A stretch of DNA of 64,000 nt from positions 62,001 through 126,000 of the forward strand of contig NZ_JAOSZE010000024.1 in NCBI RefSeq assembly GCF_025630775.1, given 5' to 3'. The notes beneath the pieces were generated by a model. The model was not told the DNA's origin, did not search any database, and saw nothing but the letters and a program-made list of their open reading frames with translations. Both the position numbers and the translations under genes were made by a program. Positions 39,341 through 47,460 of the stretch are shown here, in pieces (the stretch's first letter is position 1; each line of letters opens with the position of its first letter). The DNA is from Actinoplanes sp. KI2 (lineage in GTDB: Bacteria; Actinomycetota; Actinomycetes; Mycobacteriales; Micromonosporaceae).

Positions 39341-40009
39341 ATGCGATCCGGGGTTCTCTTCGACGTCGACGGCACTTTGGTGGATACCACGTACCTGCAT
39401 ACGGTCGCCTGGTGGGAGGCGCTGCGGCAGCTTGGCGCGGACGTACCCATGGCGAGGATCCACCGGGCCATCGGGATGGGCTCGGACAAACTGCTCGACC
39501 ACCTGCTCGGCGACGCCCGCGACCGTGACCAGGACGAGCAGGCCTCGACCGCCCACGACGTCCTTTACGGGGCCTGGTGGGAGCGGCTGCGCCCGCTGCC
39601 CGGGGCGGCCGAGCTGCTTCGAGCGGTGGCCGAGCGCGGCATCGCGGTCGTGCTCGCCTCGTCGGCCAAGGAACCGGAGCTGAAGCAGCTGCGCCGGGTG
39701 GTCGGCGCGGACGACGTGATCGCCGCGGCCACCTCCTCCTCGGACGCCGAGGAGAGCAAACCCGCTCCGGACATCCTCCAGGCCGCCATCGAGCAGTCGG
39801 GCGTCGACCCGGGTGCTGCGGTCTTCGTCGGCGACTCGGTCTGGGACGTGCAGGCCGCTGCCCGTCTGAGCATCCCGTGCATCGGCCTGGTCTGCGGCGG
39901 CACCTCCGCCGACGAGCTGAGCGAGGCCGGCGCTGTTGCGGTCTACGACGACCCGGCCGCGTTGCTGGCCGCGCTCGACGATTCCGTGATCGCGAAGTTG
40001 CCGACATAG
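39341..40009 (+). CDS. HAD-superfamily hydrolase (phosphatase-like)
   Basis: A 222-residue haloacid-dehalogenase fold protein. Motif I is LFDVDGTLVD (residues 6-15), motif II is in VVLASSAKEPELK, motif III is the Lys in EESKPAPDIL, and motif IV is VFVGDSVWDVQAA. This is the beta-phosphoglucomutase/phosphoglycolate-phosphatase type with a helical cap. The substrate is probably a sugar or small metabolite phosphate. The ATG at 39341 directly precedes motif I. It overlaps the convergent hydrolase by 67 bp. Confidence 0.9.
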   Translation: MRSGVLFDVDGTLVDTTYLHTVAWWEALRQLGADVPMARIHRAIGMGSDKLLDHLLGDARDRDQDEQASTAHDVLYGAWWERLRPLPGAAELLRAVAERGIAVVLASSAKEPELKQLRRVVGADDVIAAATSSSDAEESKPAPDILQAAIEQSGVDPGAAVFVGDSVWDVQAAARLSIPCIGLVCGGTSADELSEAGAVAVYDDPAALLAALDDSVIAKLPT

Positions 40010-40905
40010 GAGTGGGTCTGCAGCAGGCGGCGCCAGCGGCCGGCGTCCCACCGTTTCGGTTCGGTTCTCTCGACGAAGTCGGTCAGCGCGCGGACGAACT
40101 CCTCGGGCGCCTCCCGGTGCGGGAAGTGCCCGACGCCGGGCAGAACCACCGACCGCGCTCCGGGCATCAGGGAGGCAGCGGCCTCGGCATGCGAGACGGG
40201 GAGGACGTGGTCCTGGTCGCCCCAGATCACCAGCGCCGGCAGGCCCTGGGTCAGGTAGGCGCGGTCACGCATGGTGATCAACTGTCCGCGCCAGTCGGCG
40301 ACGTGCCGCAGCACGTGCAGGAACGCCGACCGGGCCGCCGGGTCGCGTAGCCCGGTGTGCACGGTGTACGCCTCGTTCAGGTCGGCCGCGAGCGCGGCCG
40401 GCGCGACCAGGCCGGCGGCGGCGCGCAGCGCACCGAGGGCGAGGCGGGACGGCGGCAGCTGGCTGAGCCGCAGCGCGAGCGACGCGCCCGGCAGGGTCAG
40501 CGCCCGGAACGCCACGCTCACCTGCGAGCCGAGCCCGCCACCGGCGACCACCACGAGCCGGTCGGTCCGCTCCGGGAACTGGTAGGCGAACTGCATCGCC
40601 ACGCCGCCGCCGAAACTGTGGCCGACCACGGTCACCCGGTCGATGTCGAGCGTGCCGAGCAGATCCCGCATGCCGTTGGCGTAGCCGCCGATGCTGTAGT
40701 CCGCCCGCGGCTTCGCCGACCGGCCGTGTCCGAGCAGATCGGGCACGATCACGGTGTACCGCTCGGCGAGTGCCGGCGCGACGATGTCCCAGGTGTCGCC
40801 GTCGGATCCGATGCCGTGCACGAGCAGCAGTACGGTCGGGCCGGTACCCAGGAGCCGGAAGGCACGAGCGTGCCCGTGCACCTCGACGATCCGCTCCCCG
40901 TCCAT
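39943..40905 (-). CDS. Alpha/beta hydrolase
   Basis: A 320-residue alpha/beta hydrolase with LLLVHGIGSDGDTWDIVAPA, the nucleophile in VVGHSFGGGVAMQF, an acid in IWGDQDHVLPV and histidine in PGVGHFPHREAP. It resembles C-C hydrolases and lipases (2-hydroxymuconate-type group). The reaction is unknown. The C-terminal about 30 residues are Ser/Ala-rich and overlap the HAD gene on the other strand, suggesting a frame extended past the family end. Confidence 0.9.
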   Translation of the reverse strand: MDGERIVEVHGHARAFRLLGTGPTVLLLVHGIGSDGDTWDIVAPALAERYTVIVPDLLGHGRSAKPRADYSIGGYANGMRDLLGTLDIDRVTVVGHSFGGGVAMQFAYQFPERTDRLVVVAGGGLGSQVSVAFRALTLPGASLALRLSQLPPSRLALGALRAAAGLVAPAALAADLNEAYTVHTGLRDPAARSAFLHVLRHVADWRGQLITMRDRAYLTQGLPALVIWGDQDHVLPVSHAEAAASLMPGARSVVLPGVGHFPHREAPEEFVRALTDFVERTEPKRWDAGRWRRLLQTHSYVGNFAITESSSAASNAAGSS

Positions 40906-40977
40906 CCGCGAAGCATAGATAGCCGACGTTTCGCCGCAGTAACCTCAGCCCGCCGGGCGCGCGCGCCGCAGCAAACT

Positions 40978-41337
40978 TCAGGACGCCGGCGGCGCTACCA
41001 GGCAGAGGACGTGACCGTCCGGATCGGTGAGCACCGACTGCCGCTCGCCCCACGGCTGGTCGGCCGGGGCATCGACGATCGCGGCGCCGGCCTTCTCCGC
41101 CGCGGCGGTGGCCGCGTCGACGTCCGCGACGACGAAGCTGACGGCGACACCGGCCAAGCCCGGGGTGGGCGGGCGCTCGTGCAGCAAGAATTCGATCTCC
41201 GTACCGGGCACGGCAAGCGCCACGATCTCGCCCGCGGAGTACTTCTCCGCCAGTCCCAAGGCGTCCCGGTAGAGCGCCAGCGCCCGCTCCCGGTCCGCCA
41301 CCGACACGATGATCCGTCGCACTCCGCGTACTGTCAC
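40978..41337 (-). CDS. VOC / glyoxalase family protein
   Basis: A 119-residue vicinal-oxygen-chelate fold protein: RRIIVSVADRERALALYRDA at the start, IEFLLHERP in the middle, and TDPDGHVLCLVAP at the end, with candidate metal ligands Glu and His in these segments. It may be an isomerase, a dioxygenase or an antibiotic-binding protein. The start MTVRGVRRIIVSV is clear. Confidence 0.9.
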   Translation of the reverse strand: MTVRGVRRIIVSVADRERALALYRDALGLAEKYSAGEIVALAVPGTEIEFLLHERPPTPGLAGVAVSFVVADVDAATAAAEKAGAAIVDAPADQPWGERQSVLTDPDGHVLCLVAPPAS

Positions 41338-41354
41338 AAGGGAACCTTAGGTGA

Positions 41355-42722
41355 TCAGAGGCAGCGCAGGATCGCCGCCACCGAGCGGTCCACGTCCTGC
41401 GGCGTGGTCGACCAGTTCGACACCGAGATGCGCATCGCCGCCTGCCCGCGCCACGTCGTCCCGCTCATCCAGCAGGTGCCCTCCCGCTGCACCTTCTCGA
41501 TCACCGATCGCGTGACGTGGTCGTCGGCGAAGCGGACCAGCACCTGGTTCAGCACCACCTCGCCGAGGATCGTCGCGCGGCCCGAGGCGGTCAGCCGTTC
41601 GGCGAACCGGGCCGCCAGGTCGCAGCACCGTTCGACCAGGTCCGCCACCCCGTCGCTGCCGAGCGCGCGGATCGCCGCGTAGACCGCGAAGCCCCGGGCC
41701 CGCCGGGAGTGCTCCGGCCCGTAGTCCAGCGCGTCCCGCTCGCCCTCGGCGCCGTGGATCAGATAGCCGGCCCGGGTTCCCATGGCCGTGCGATGCGCCA
41801 CCGGGTCGGCGCAGAAGACCAGGCCCGAGTCGTACGGGACATTCAGCCACTTGTGCGCGTCGGTGGCCCACGAGTCGGCCCGCTCCACTCCGGCCACGAG
41901 GTGCCGCAGCCGGGGACTCGCCGCCGCCCAGAGGCCGAACGCCCCGTCCACGTGCACCCAGGCGCCGTCCGCGTGGGCCAGGTCGCAGATCTCGCCGACC
42001 GGGTCGAACGCGCCGCTGTTCACGTTCCCGGCCTGCGCGCAGACGATCGCCGGCCCACTGCCCGCGGCCAGCGCCGTACGCAGTTCCGCCGGCCGCATCC
42101 GCCCCTGGTCGTCCATCCCGACCTCGACGATCGAGCCGGTACCGGCCCCGAGGAACCGCAACGCCCGGTCGATCGTCCCGTGCCGGCCCTGCCCGGCGAG
42201 CACCCGCACCCGCGGCGCACCCCACAGCCCGTCCGCCGCGACGTTCCACCCGGCCCGGCCGAGCACCGACCCGAGCCCGATCGCGAGGCCGGTGAGGTTG
42301 GCCATCTGCGCGCCGGTGACGAAGCCCGCCGACACGCCGGCCGGCAGCCCGAGCAGCGTCGCGAGCCACCGCGCCGCGACGTCCTCGACCACCGCGGCGG
42401 CCGGCCCGAGCACGTACAGCCCCGCGTTCTGGTCCCACACCGAGGTGAGCCAGTCGGCCGCGAGCGCCGCCGGCGTCGCCCCGCCGATCACGAACCCGAA
42501 GAACCGCCCGCTCGACGACGCCACCACGCCCGGGTCGGCGTGCCGCGCCAGCTCGGCGATCACCTCGCGCGGGTCGGTGCCCTGGGCGGGCAGCGGCAGG
42601 TCCAGGGCCGCCCGCAGTGACTCGAGCGTGGCGTTGCTGCCGACCGGCCGCGCCGGCAGCCCCTCGAGGTAGCGGACCGCGTACCGACCGGCCTCGTCGA
42701 GGACTTCTTTCCATTCCGGCAT
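41355..42722 (-). CDS. Group II pyridoxal-phosphate decarboxylase (amino acid decarboxylase-like)
   Basis: A 455-residue PLP enzyme. The Schiff-base lysine is in TDAHKWLNVPYDSG (about residue 291), preceded by HVDGAFGLWAA with the PLP aspartate. SGRFFGFVIGGATPAALAAD and GAQMANLTGLAIG belong to the same fold. This is the aromatic-amino-acid/glutamate decarboxylase superfamily. Which amino acid is decarboxylated cannot be read from the motifs. It is followed by the second ECF42 module on the same strand but separated by 10 bp only at the 5' side. Confidence 0.92.
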   Translation of the reverse strand: MPEWKEVLDEAGRYAVRYLEGLPARPVGSNATLESLRAALDLPLPAQGTDPREVIAELARHADPGVVASSSGRFFGFVIGGATPAALAADWLTSVWDQNAGLYVLGPAAAVVEDVAARWLATLLGLPAGVSAGFVTGAQMANLTGLAIGLGSVLGRAGWNVAADGLWGAPRVRVLAGQGRHGTIDRALRFLGAGTGSIVEVGMDDQGRMRPAELRTALAAGSGPAIVCAQAGNVNSGAFDPVGEICDLAHADGAWVHVDGAFGLWAAASPRLRHLVAGVERADSWATDAHKWLNVPYDSGLVFCADPVAHRTAMGTRAGYLIHGAEGERDALDYGPEHSRRARGFAVYAAIRALGSDGVADLVERCCDLAARFAERLTASGRATILGEVVLNQVLVRFADDHVTRSVIEKVQREGTCWMSGTTWRGQAAMRISVSNWSTTPQDVDRSVAAILRCL

Positions 42723-42732
42723 ACCAAGAGGT

Positions 42733-43899
42733 TTACGCCAGCCGGGCCGCCTGCGCCTCCAGGTATCGCCGTTCCGGCAGGCTCAGCGTCAGCCGCGCCG
42801 CGCTCCGGTACTCCGTCCGGGCCGCCGCGCGGTCGCCGGAGCGTTCCAGCAGATGCGCCCGGACCGCCGCGACCCGATAGTGCTCCAAACCCGCCGCGTC
42901 GAGCGCACGCAGCCCCACCAGCGGCCCGTCCACCTCGGCCAGCGCCACGATCCGGTTGAGGGTGACCATCGGCCCCGGCGCCAGCGACTCCAGCAGCCGG
43001 TAGAGCTCGAGGATCTGCGGCCAGTCAGTATCCGCCGCGCTAGGCGCCTCGTCGTGCACCGCCGCGATCGCCGCCTGCACCTGGAACGGCCCGATCGGAA
43101 ACCGCCGCAGCGCATCGGTGATGAGCGAAACGCCCTCGGCGACGAATTCCCGGTTCCACAACGTACGGTTTTGCGCGGCCAGCGGCACCAGCCCACCGTC
43201 CGGCCGGGTGCGTGCGGGCCGCCGGGCATCGGTGAGCAGCATCAACGCCAGCAGCCCGGCCACCTCGCCGTCGGCCGGCCGCATCGCCCGCAACTGCCGG
43301 GTCAGCCGGATCGCCTCCGCACTCAACTCCACCCGGTGCAGCGCCGATCCCGAGCTCGCCGTCGACCCCTCATTGAAGATCAAATACAGGGTTTGCCGTA
43401 CGCCGGGGATCCGCGCCTCCAGGTCATCGGGCAGCGTGAAGCGCGCGCCGGCGTCCCGCAGCCGCTTTTTTGCCCGGCTGACCCGCTGGCCGACCGTCTT
43501 CTCCGGGATCAGCAGCGCCCGGGCGATCTCCGCGGTGGTGAGCCCGCCGACCGCGCGCAGGGTGAGCGCCACCTGGGCCGGCGGGGTCAGGGCCGGATGG
43601 CAGCAGAGCAGCAGCAGCGTCAGCTCGTCGTCACCGCGTACGACGGGAACCGGGTCTTGGGGTAATGCCTCACGGCGGCGCCGGGCCTGCTCGTTGCGCA
43701 CGGTTTCGATGAGCCGGCGGGAGGCCACCCGGATCAGCCAGGCGACCGGATTGCCGGGAATCCCGTCGGCCGGCCACTGCCGGCTGGCCGCGAGCAGCGC
43801 CTCCTGCACGGCGTCCTCGGCCGCGTCGAAGTCACCGTAGCGCCGCGCCACCGCGGCCAGAACCTGCGGCGCCGACGTGCGCAGCAGATCCTCGACCAC
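42733..43899 (-). CDS. ECF sigma factor, ECF42-like (second copy)
   Basis: A 388-residue paralogue of the sigma factor at 18137. Region 2 is RRYGDFDAAEDAVQEALLAA; region 4 is LRAVGGLTTAEIARALLIPE with KTVGQRVSRAKKRL. The C-terminal extension has YLIFNEGSTASSG and LLTDARRPARTRPDGGLVPL. GTG 43899 begins 2 nt after the DGPF stop with GGGAG upstream. Extensions of both copies share the motif blocks, but the promoter spacing regions differ slightly, so each may serve its own regulon. Confidence 0.93.
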   Translation of the reverse strand: MVEDLLRTSAPQVLAAVARRYGDFDAAEDAVQEALLAASRQWPADGIPGNPVAWLIRVASRRLIETVRNEQARRRREALPQDPVPVVRGDDELTLLLLCCHPALTPPAQVALTLRAVGGLTTAEIARALLIPEKTVGQRVSRAKKRLRDAGARFTLPDDLEARIPGVRQTLYLIFNEGSTASSGSALHRVELSAEAIRLTRQLRAMRPADGEVAGLLALMLLTDARRPARTRPDGGLVPLAAQNRTLWNREFVAEGVSLITDALRRFPIGPFQVQAAIAAVHDEAPSAADTDWPQILELYRLLESLAPGPMVTLNRIVALAEVDGPLVGLRALDAAGLEHYRVAAVRAHLLERSGDRAAARTEYRSAARLTLSLPERRYLEAQAARLA

Positions 43900-43901
43900 C
43901 C

Positions 43902-44273
43902 TCAGAACTCCCAGCCGCTCATGTCGAGCACCGGCCGCACCTCCACCTCGGTGTACTTCGCGTCCGGCACCCGGGCCGCCCACGCCACCGCCTCGTCCAG
44001 GCCCGGGGTGTCGATCAGGTAGAACCCGGCGAGATGCTCCTTGACCTCCGCGTACGGTCCGTCCGAGCTGATCGTGTCGCCGTCCCGCACGGACACCCAC
44101 TGGGCCAGGGACTGGTCGGCCAGCCCTTCCGAGGCGATCAGCACCCCCTCGTCGGCCATCCGCTCCGACAGCCGGCGGTGGTCGCGCCCGAACGCCATCC
44201 GCTCGTCGTCGGACATTTTCTCCCAGGCGGCCAGGCTGCGGGGGTTGGACTGGATCAGGATCAGATATTTCAT
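43902..44273 (-). CDS. DGPF-family YCII-related protein (second copy)
   Basis: A 123-residue protein starting MKYLILIQSNPRSLAAWEKM with SDGPYAEVKEHLAGFYLIDT. It is the standard partner of an ECF42 sigma factor and lies directly upstream of it. Compared with the first copy, the N-terminal helix is longer (SDDERMAFGRDHRRLSERM). Confidence 0.93.
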   Translation of the reverse strand: MKYLILIQSNPRSLAAWEKMSDDERMAFGRDHRRLSERMADEGVLIASEGLADQSLAQWVSVRDGDTISSDGPYAEVKEHLAGFYLIDTPGLDEAVAWAARVPDAKYTEVEVRPVLDMSGWEF

Positions 44274-44312
44274 CGGCTCGCTCCTTCGCCCACGAGGACG
44301 TGCTCATCAGCA

Positions 44313-44340
44313 TGTCGAAACCGGGGCCGTGGCTTCGACG
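44313..44340. promoter_or_regulatory. Fully overlapping divergent ECF42-type promoters
   Basis: Plus strand: TGTCGA (44313-44318), 17 bases, CGAC (44336-44339). Minus strand over the same DNA: CGTCGA (44340-44335), 17 bases, CGAC (44317-44314). The -35 of one is the -10 of the other. The plus promoter points at the gene at 44380; the minus one points at the DGPF gene starting at 44273. Confidence 0.7.
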
Positions 44341-44379
44341 TACCGGCGGAAGTTTTCCTGGGAAGAGGAGGAAGCAGAG

Positions 44380-44805
44380 ATGACCGAGCAGATCAGGAAG
44401 GTCGTCCTGGCCCGGGCCGACCGCATGTCGGCCGGCGACGTCGCCGGGATGCAAGAGCACAACGCGCCGTCGGTGATGGCCTTCACGCTGGCACCGCCGC
44501 TGGTCAGCGACCCGAACGGCCGCGACCCGAAGGGCGTCGAGGCGTGGCTGCAGGGTTTCGAGGCGCCCCCGCAGCGAACGGTCACCTCCCTCGAGATCAC
44601 CGCGGACGGGGACGTGGCCTTCGCGACGAGCCTGGACTCGATGACGGCAACCCCGAAGGGCGCCACCGAACCGTTCACGCTGTGGTTCCGGGTGACGCTC
44701 GGCCTGCGCCGGATCGACGGCCACTGGCTGGTCACCCACGAGCACGAGTCCGTCCCGTTCTACATGGACGGCTCGCTGCGCGCGGCGGTCGACCTGGAGC
44801 CGTGA
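44380..44805 (+). CDS. SnoaL-like NTF2-fold protein
   Basis: A 141-residue protein of the SnoaL_3/DUF4440-like group: MTEQIRKVVLARADRMSAGD, then QEHNAPSVMAFTLAPPL and a C-terminal HWLVTHEHESVPFYMDG strand pair. Proteins with this HEHxSVPF end are common beside ECF and DGPF genes. It has a strong GAGGAGGAAG Shine-Dalgarno and is placed behind an ECF42-type promoter, divergent from the sigma/DGPF operon. Confidence 0.88.
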   Translation: MTEQIRKVVLARADRMSAGDVAGMQEHNAPSVMAFTLAPPLVSDPNGRDPKGVEAWLQGFEAPPQRTVTSLEITADGDVAFATSLDSMTATPKGATEPFTLWFRVTLGLRRIDGHWLVTHEHESVPFYMDGSLRAAVDLEP

Positions 44806-44807
44806 CC

Positions 44808-45014
44808 TCAGCGGTCGGCCGGCCGGTCGGCGCCGTCGCAGGCGTCGTCCATCAGCTCGTCCAGGACGTCGAACAGATCGGGCCCGTCGTGCTCGACGTC
44901 GACCGTCCGGCCGACCAGGCCCATCTGGGTCGCGCACTCCCGCCCGAAGCCCTTGACCATCCGATCGGCGCGGGTCGGATGCCCGCACCGCGGACAACGT
45001 CGCATCTCCGCCAT
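44808..45014 (-). CDS. Small zinc-binding protein, DUF6011-like
   Basis: A 68-residue protein starting MAEMRRCPRCGHPTRADRMV. CPRCG plus a later Cys in GFGRECATQMG give three cysteines and a histidine that could bind zinc. The C-terminus is acidic (LFDVLDELMDDACDGADR). The pattern CxxCG-x(15)-G(F/Y)GxxC is like DUF6011. The function is unknown. Confidence 0.7.
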   Translation of the reverse strand: MAEMRRCPRCGHPTRADRMVKGFGRECATQMGLVGRTVDVEHDGPDLFDVLDELMDDACDGADRPADR

Positions 45015-45175
45015 GCCCGCACGATAACGCCGTTCCGCCCGGTTCTCGCAGCTTGATCCGGAGGGCCGAGAACCGCCGAGCCGCGGTGTGCGTCCCGGAC
45101 AACCTTCAGATAGTGAAAAAAGGCGCCTGATCCGCCAAAACGGTGGTGCGAACACCCGTTCGAGCAGGCTAACAT

Positions 45176-45248
45176 CTCGGGCAAAAGGGGTCATGGCGGA
45201 CCCAGGAAGTGCGCATAGGCGCGAAGGCACGGAAGCCGTGTGCCGAGG
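45176..45248 (+). ncRNA. Candidate structured 5' leader sequestering a Shine-Dalgarno
   Basis: A closing stem pairs CTCGG-CA (45176-45183, one bulged G) with TGCCGAG (45241-45247). Inside are three short hairpins: GGGTC/GACCC (45188-45192 with 45199-45203), GCGC/GCGC (45211-45214 with 45219-45222, loop ATAG) and CACGG/CCGTG (45228-45232 with 45236-45240, loop AAG). The GAGG Shine-Dalgarno for ATG 45258 is in the closing stem. It does not match a riboswitch class that I can name. Confidence 0.45.
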
Positions 45249-45257
45249 ATGAAGTAC

Positions 45258-45539
45258 ATGCCTCAGAAGGCTAGGGAAGCGGCGGTCATTGCCGCGAGCG
45301 GTGCGGGTGTCGCGGCCGTGCTGTATGCGATCGGCCCGCAGAGCATGTCCCCGGTGATCGCCGTGTTCGGCCTCAGCGTGCTGCTGGCACTCGGGCTGGT
45401 ATGCCTGTGCCTGCGGCCAGGCTGTGCCCGGGGAACCATTCCGTCGCAACGCCGCCACCGAGCGCGGCGCGGAACCGGCCCCGCGAAGTCCCCACCCCCG
45501 AGGTCGGGCACCGACGGTCGCCGGAAGGGCCGTGCGTGA
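45258..45539 (+). CDS. Small two-helix membrane protein
   Basis: A 93-residue protein (MPQKAREAAVIAASGAGVAA) with two hydrophobic helices (residues 8-24 and 30-50) and a basic, disordered tail rich in Arg and Pro. ATG 45258 is preferred because GAGG lies 9 nt upstream; ATG 45249 would have the same SD with no spacing. It follows the structured leader, so its translation may be regulated. The function is unknown. Confidence 0.6.
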   Translation: MPQKAREAAVIAASGAGVAAVLYAIGPQSMSPVIAVFGLSVLLALGLVCLCLRPGCARGTIPSQRRHRARRGTGPAKSPPPRSGTDGRRKGRA

Positions 45540-45554
45540 GGTGCACTGGCAACC

Positions 45555-45854
45555 ATGGATAGGTTCGAAGGGCCCTGCCGGCTGGACTGGTGGGCGAACT
45601 CCTCCACCAACCTCGGCGGCTGCGAGATCGCGGTCGTGATCACGCCGACCGAAACCGGTTGGGACGCCCACGGTCATCTGATCAGCGACGACGAGGACGA
45701 GCGCGACGAGTTCGCGTTCCTCTGCGACCTCGACCCCGTCTTCACGCTGCGATTCGCCGACGAGAGCACCGTCGCCGTCACCGTGCACCCCGCCGACGAC
45801 CCCCGCCGGTTCACGCTGACCGAGTACACCGGGCCGGTCCACCGACCTTCCTGA
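45555..45854 (+). CDS. Hypothetical protein
   Basis: A 99-residue acidic protein starting MDRFEGPCRLDWWANSSTNL. It is beta-rich with paired segments (GCEIAVVITPTETGWDAHGH, LDPVFTLRFADESTVAVTVH). It lies 15 bp after the small membrane protein. No family is recognised; it could be an immunity-type or structural protein. Confidence 0.6.
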   Translation: MDRFEGPCRLDWWANSSTNLGGCEIAVVITPTETGWDAHGHLISDDEDERDEFAFLCDLDPVFTLRFADESTVAVTVHPADDPRRFTLTEYTGPVHRPS

Positions 45855-45910
45855 CCATGGGGTGTCGGCCGCTCCGACTATTGTCGAGCCTCTCGTCGAG
45901 AGGGGCACCG

Positions 45911-46588
45911 GTGGAGCCACAAACGTATTGGTCAGGCGTCCGAGATCGTGTCATCGCGATGGAACAGGCCCAGCAGCGCGCCTGGGGCCGACCTCCATTG
46001 CGGTATCGCCTCTTCGAGCCGGTCCTGACCGCCGAGGAGGTCGCCGAAGTCGAAGCCCAGTGCGGCGTGACGCTCCCGGAGGACTACCGCACCTTCCTGA
46101 TGGAGGTCGAGGCCGGTGGCCCCGGACCGGCACTGGAGTTGACCACGCTGAAGCGGATCGACGGCACGTGGGGCTGGGTCTGGGATCACGACGAGAAGAA
46201 CCCGTGGCTGCTGGACGCCGGCGGGCCGTTCGTGGAGACCGACGGCTGGGCAGATCAGCAGTTGGCGACTCTCCGAACTGCCGGCCACGAGCCCGCCCGC
46301 CGTGACGACGAGCACGACTACTTCGACGACTACGTCGCCGTGTTCGGCGACCAGGGCGAGGAAGCCTGGCATCGGGAGCGCGGTCGGGGCGCGATCCACA
46401 TCAGCGACAACGGCTGCGGAATGACCGGCTGGCTCGTCATCGTCGGCCCGCACCGGGGGGAAGTGCGCGACCGTGACTGCGCCCTGAACCCCCCGTTCGA
46501 TCCCTACCTCGACGCGAACGGCAACCGCCACACCTTCGGCACCTGGTATCTGCAGTGGCTGGAAAAGCACGAAGCCGAGTACAGCTGA
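45911..46588 (+). CDS. SMI1/KNR4 (SUKH) family protein
   Basis: A 225-residue protein. The SUKH core is LTAEEVAEVEAQCGVTLPED with YRTFLMEVEAGGPGPALELT and later GRGAIHISDNGCGMTGWLVI plus GEVWDRD-like GEVRDRDCALNPPFDPYL. SUKH proteins commonly act as immunity proteins for polymorphic toxins. No adjacent toxin is seen, and its neighbours are uncharacterised small proteins. The GTG at 45911 (VEPQTYWSGV) is chosen by family length. Confidence 0.88.
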   Translation: MEPQTYWSGVRDRVIAMEQAQQRAWGRPPLRYRLFEPVLTAEEVAEVEAQCGVTLPEDYRTFLMEVEAGGPGPALELTTLKRIDGTWGWVWDHDEKNPWLLDAGGPFVETDGWADQQLATLRTAGHEPARRDDEHDYFDDYVAVFGDQGEEAWHRERGRGAIHISDNGCGMTGWLVIVGPHRGEVRDRDCALNPPFDPYLDANGNRHTFGTWYLQWLEKHEAEYS

Positions 46589-47235
46589 TCGACGAGCCGC
46601 GCCGGCGCGTGCCCACGGTCGCCGAGTCCGCCCGTCGGCGGTGCTGTTTGCGCCGGCGGGCGGGGTCTGGCTGATCAGCGGAGGCGGACGGGAATCGAAC
46701 CCGCCTGACAGAGATGCCGGGTCACAACAGTTTTGAAGACCGGGATCCGCACCGCTTCCTAGCTGCGCAAACACTCTCCGGTGGGGCCAGGTTGCCGCCG
46801 ATTTGCCGTCGGGCGCCCGCGCGGCGGCTGCTACGCGTGCCGGCCGGCGGCATGCGAGTGACCGACCGTCAGACCGGCGACAACCGGGACCGCAACCAAG
46901 GTCAACCCAGCTTGGGGCATTGGGTTCCGCCTTATTTTCCCAGGTCAAGGCCAGTTGGTCGCCCACTCTGACGGAGTCTGAGCGAACCCGGCGGAGGCTT
47001 CCGAACCCCACTTTCGCCCTCGCCCCGCCCCCAGCGGCCGAGGCTCCCGCTAGCTAGGCTGTCCTGCTGGTGCAGAAACCCCGGGGCCGACGCACAGCGA
47101 TGAGCGCATCGACTTCGTCATGCATGCCACAGGCGATCCCCGGCGGGAGATCAACCTCGCGCAGCTCCCGGTTAGCTCTGTAGGTCGAAGACGACCCGGC
47201 CGCGCGATCGGAGACGAACGATCGGAGACGAAGAG
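46589..47235. other. Long intergenic region containing a tRNA-Sec fragment
   Basis: About 650 bp without a supportable gene. It includes the inverted tRNA-Sec fragment (46678-46740). Just before the next gene, CGATCGGAGACGAA is tandemly repeated (about 47203-47230), duplicating the Shine-Dalgarno area. Base composition is less GC-rich than average in places, which suits acquired DNA. Confidence 0.6.
46678..46740 (-). pseudogene. Partial, inverted copy of tRNA-Sec
   Basis: Minus-strand bases 46740-46678 match tRNA-Sec bases 37737-37799 over 63 nt, covering anticodon loop, variable arm, T arm and 3' acceptor strand, with three substitutions (CGG to TCT in the variable arm). The 5' half and CCA are missing, so the acceptor and D arms cannot form. 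It is a fragment, not a functional gene. Confidence 0.92.
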
Positions 47236-47460
47236 GTGAGTTTCGCGCAGGAGCTCCTGCATCGCGACCACGAGATTGACTGCCCCGAGTGCGAGTACCC
47301 CATCTGGGTGCTGTGGTCGGAGATCGTTGCCCAGACCACGATCCGGTGTCCGTGCTGCCGACGTCGCGTCCGGCTGGTCGACGCCACTGGCAGCGTCCAG
47401 AACCTCGGTGCCAACATCGACGCGCAGCTCGACCAGATCTTCGGAGGCTTGTCCCAGTGA
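47236..47460 (+). CDS. Small zinc-ribbon protein
   Basis: A 74-residue protein starting at GTG (MSFAQELLHRDHEIDCPECE). Two cysteine pairs, CPEC (16, 19) and CPCC (38, 40/41), form a zinc-ribbon. The tail (GANIDAQLDQIFGGL) is a short amphipathic helix that could contact a partner. Its stop overlaps the start of the nuclease gene as GTGA, so the two are translated together and probably act together. The SD region is tandemly duplicated. Confidence 0.8.
   Translation: MSFAQELLHRDHEIDCPECEYPIWVLWSEIVAQTTIRCPCCRRRVRLVDATGSVQNLGANIDAQLDQIFGGLSQ

Noticed and set aside
45176..45248. A c-di-GMP-I (GEMM) riboswitch
   Set aside because: A GGCAAA-like stretch is present, but the conserved GACGCAAAGC and CCGGCC segments and the P2-P3 layout are not.
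37706..46740. A simple integrative element bounded by tRNA-Sec and its fragment
   Set aside because: The fragment is inverted relative to the tRNA, there is no integrase gene between, and the interval holds ordinary chromosomal genes.
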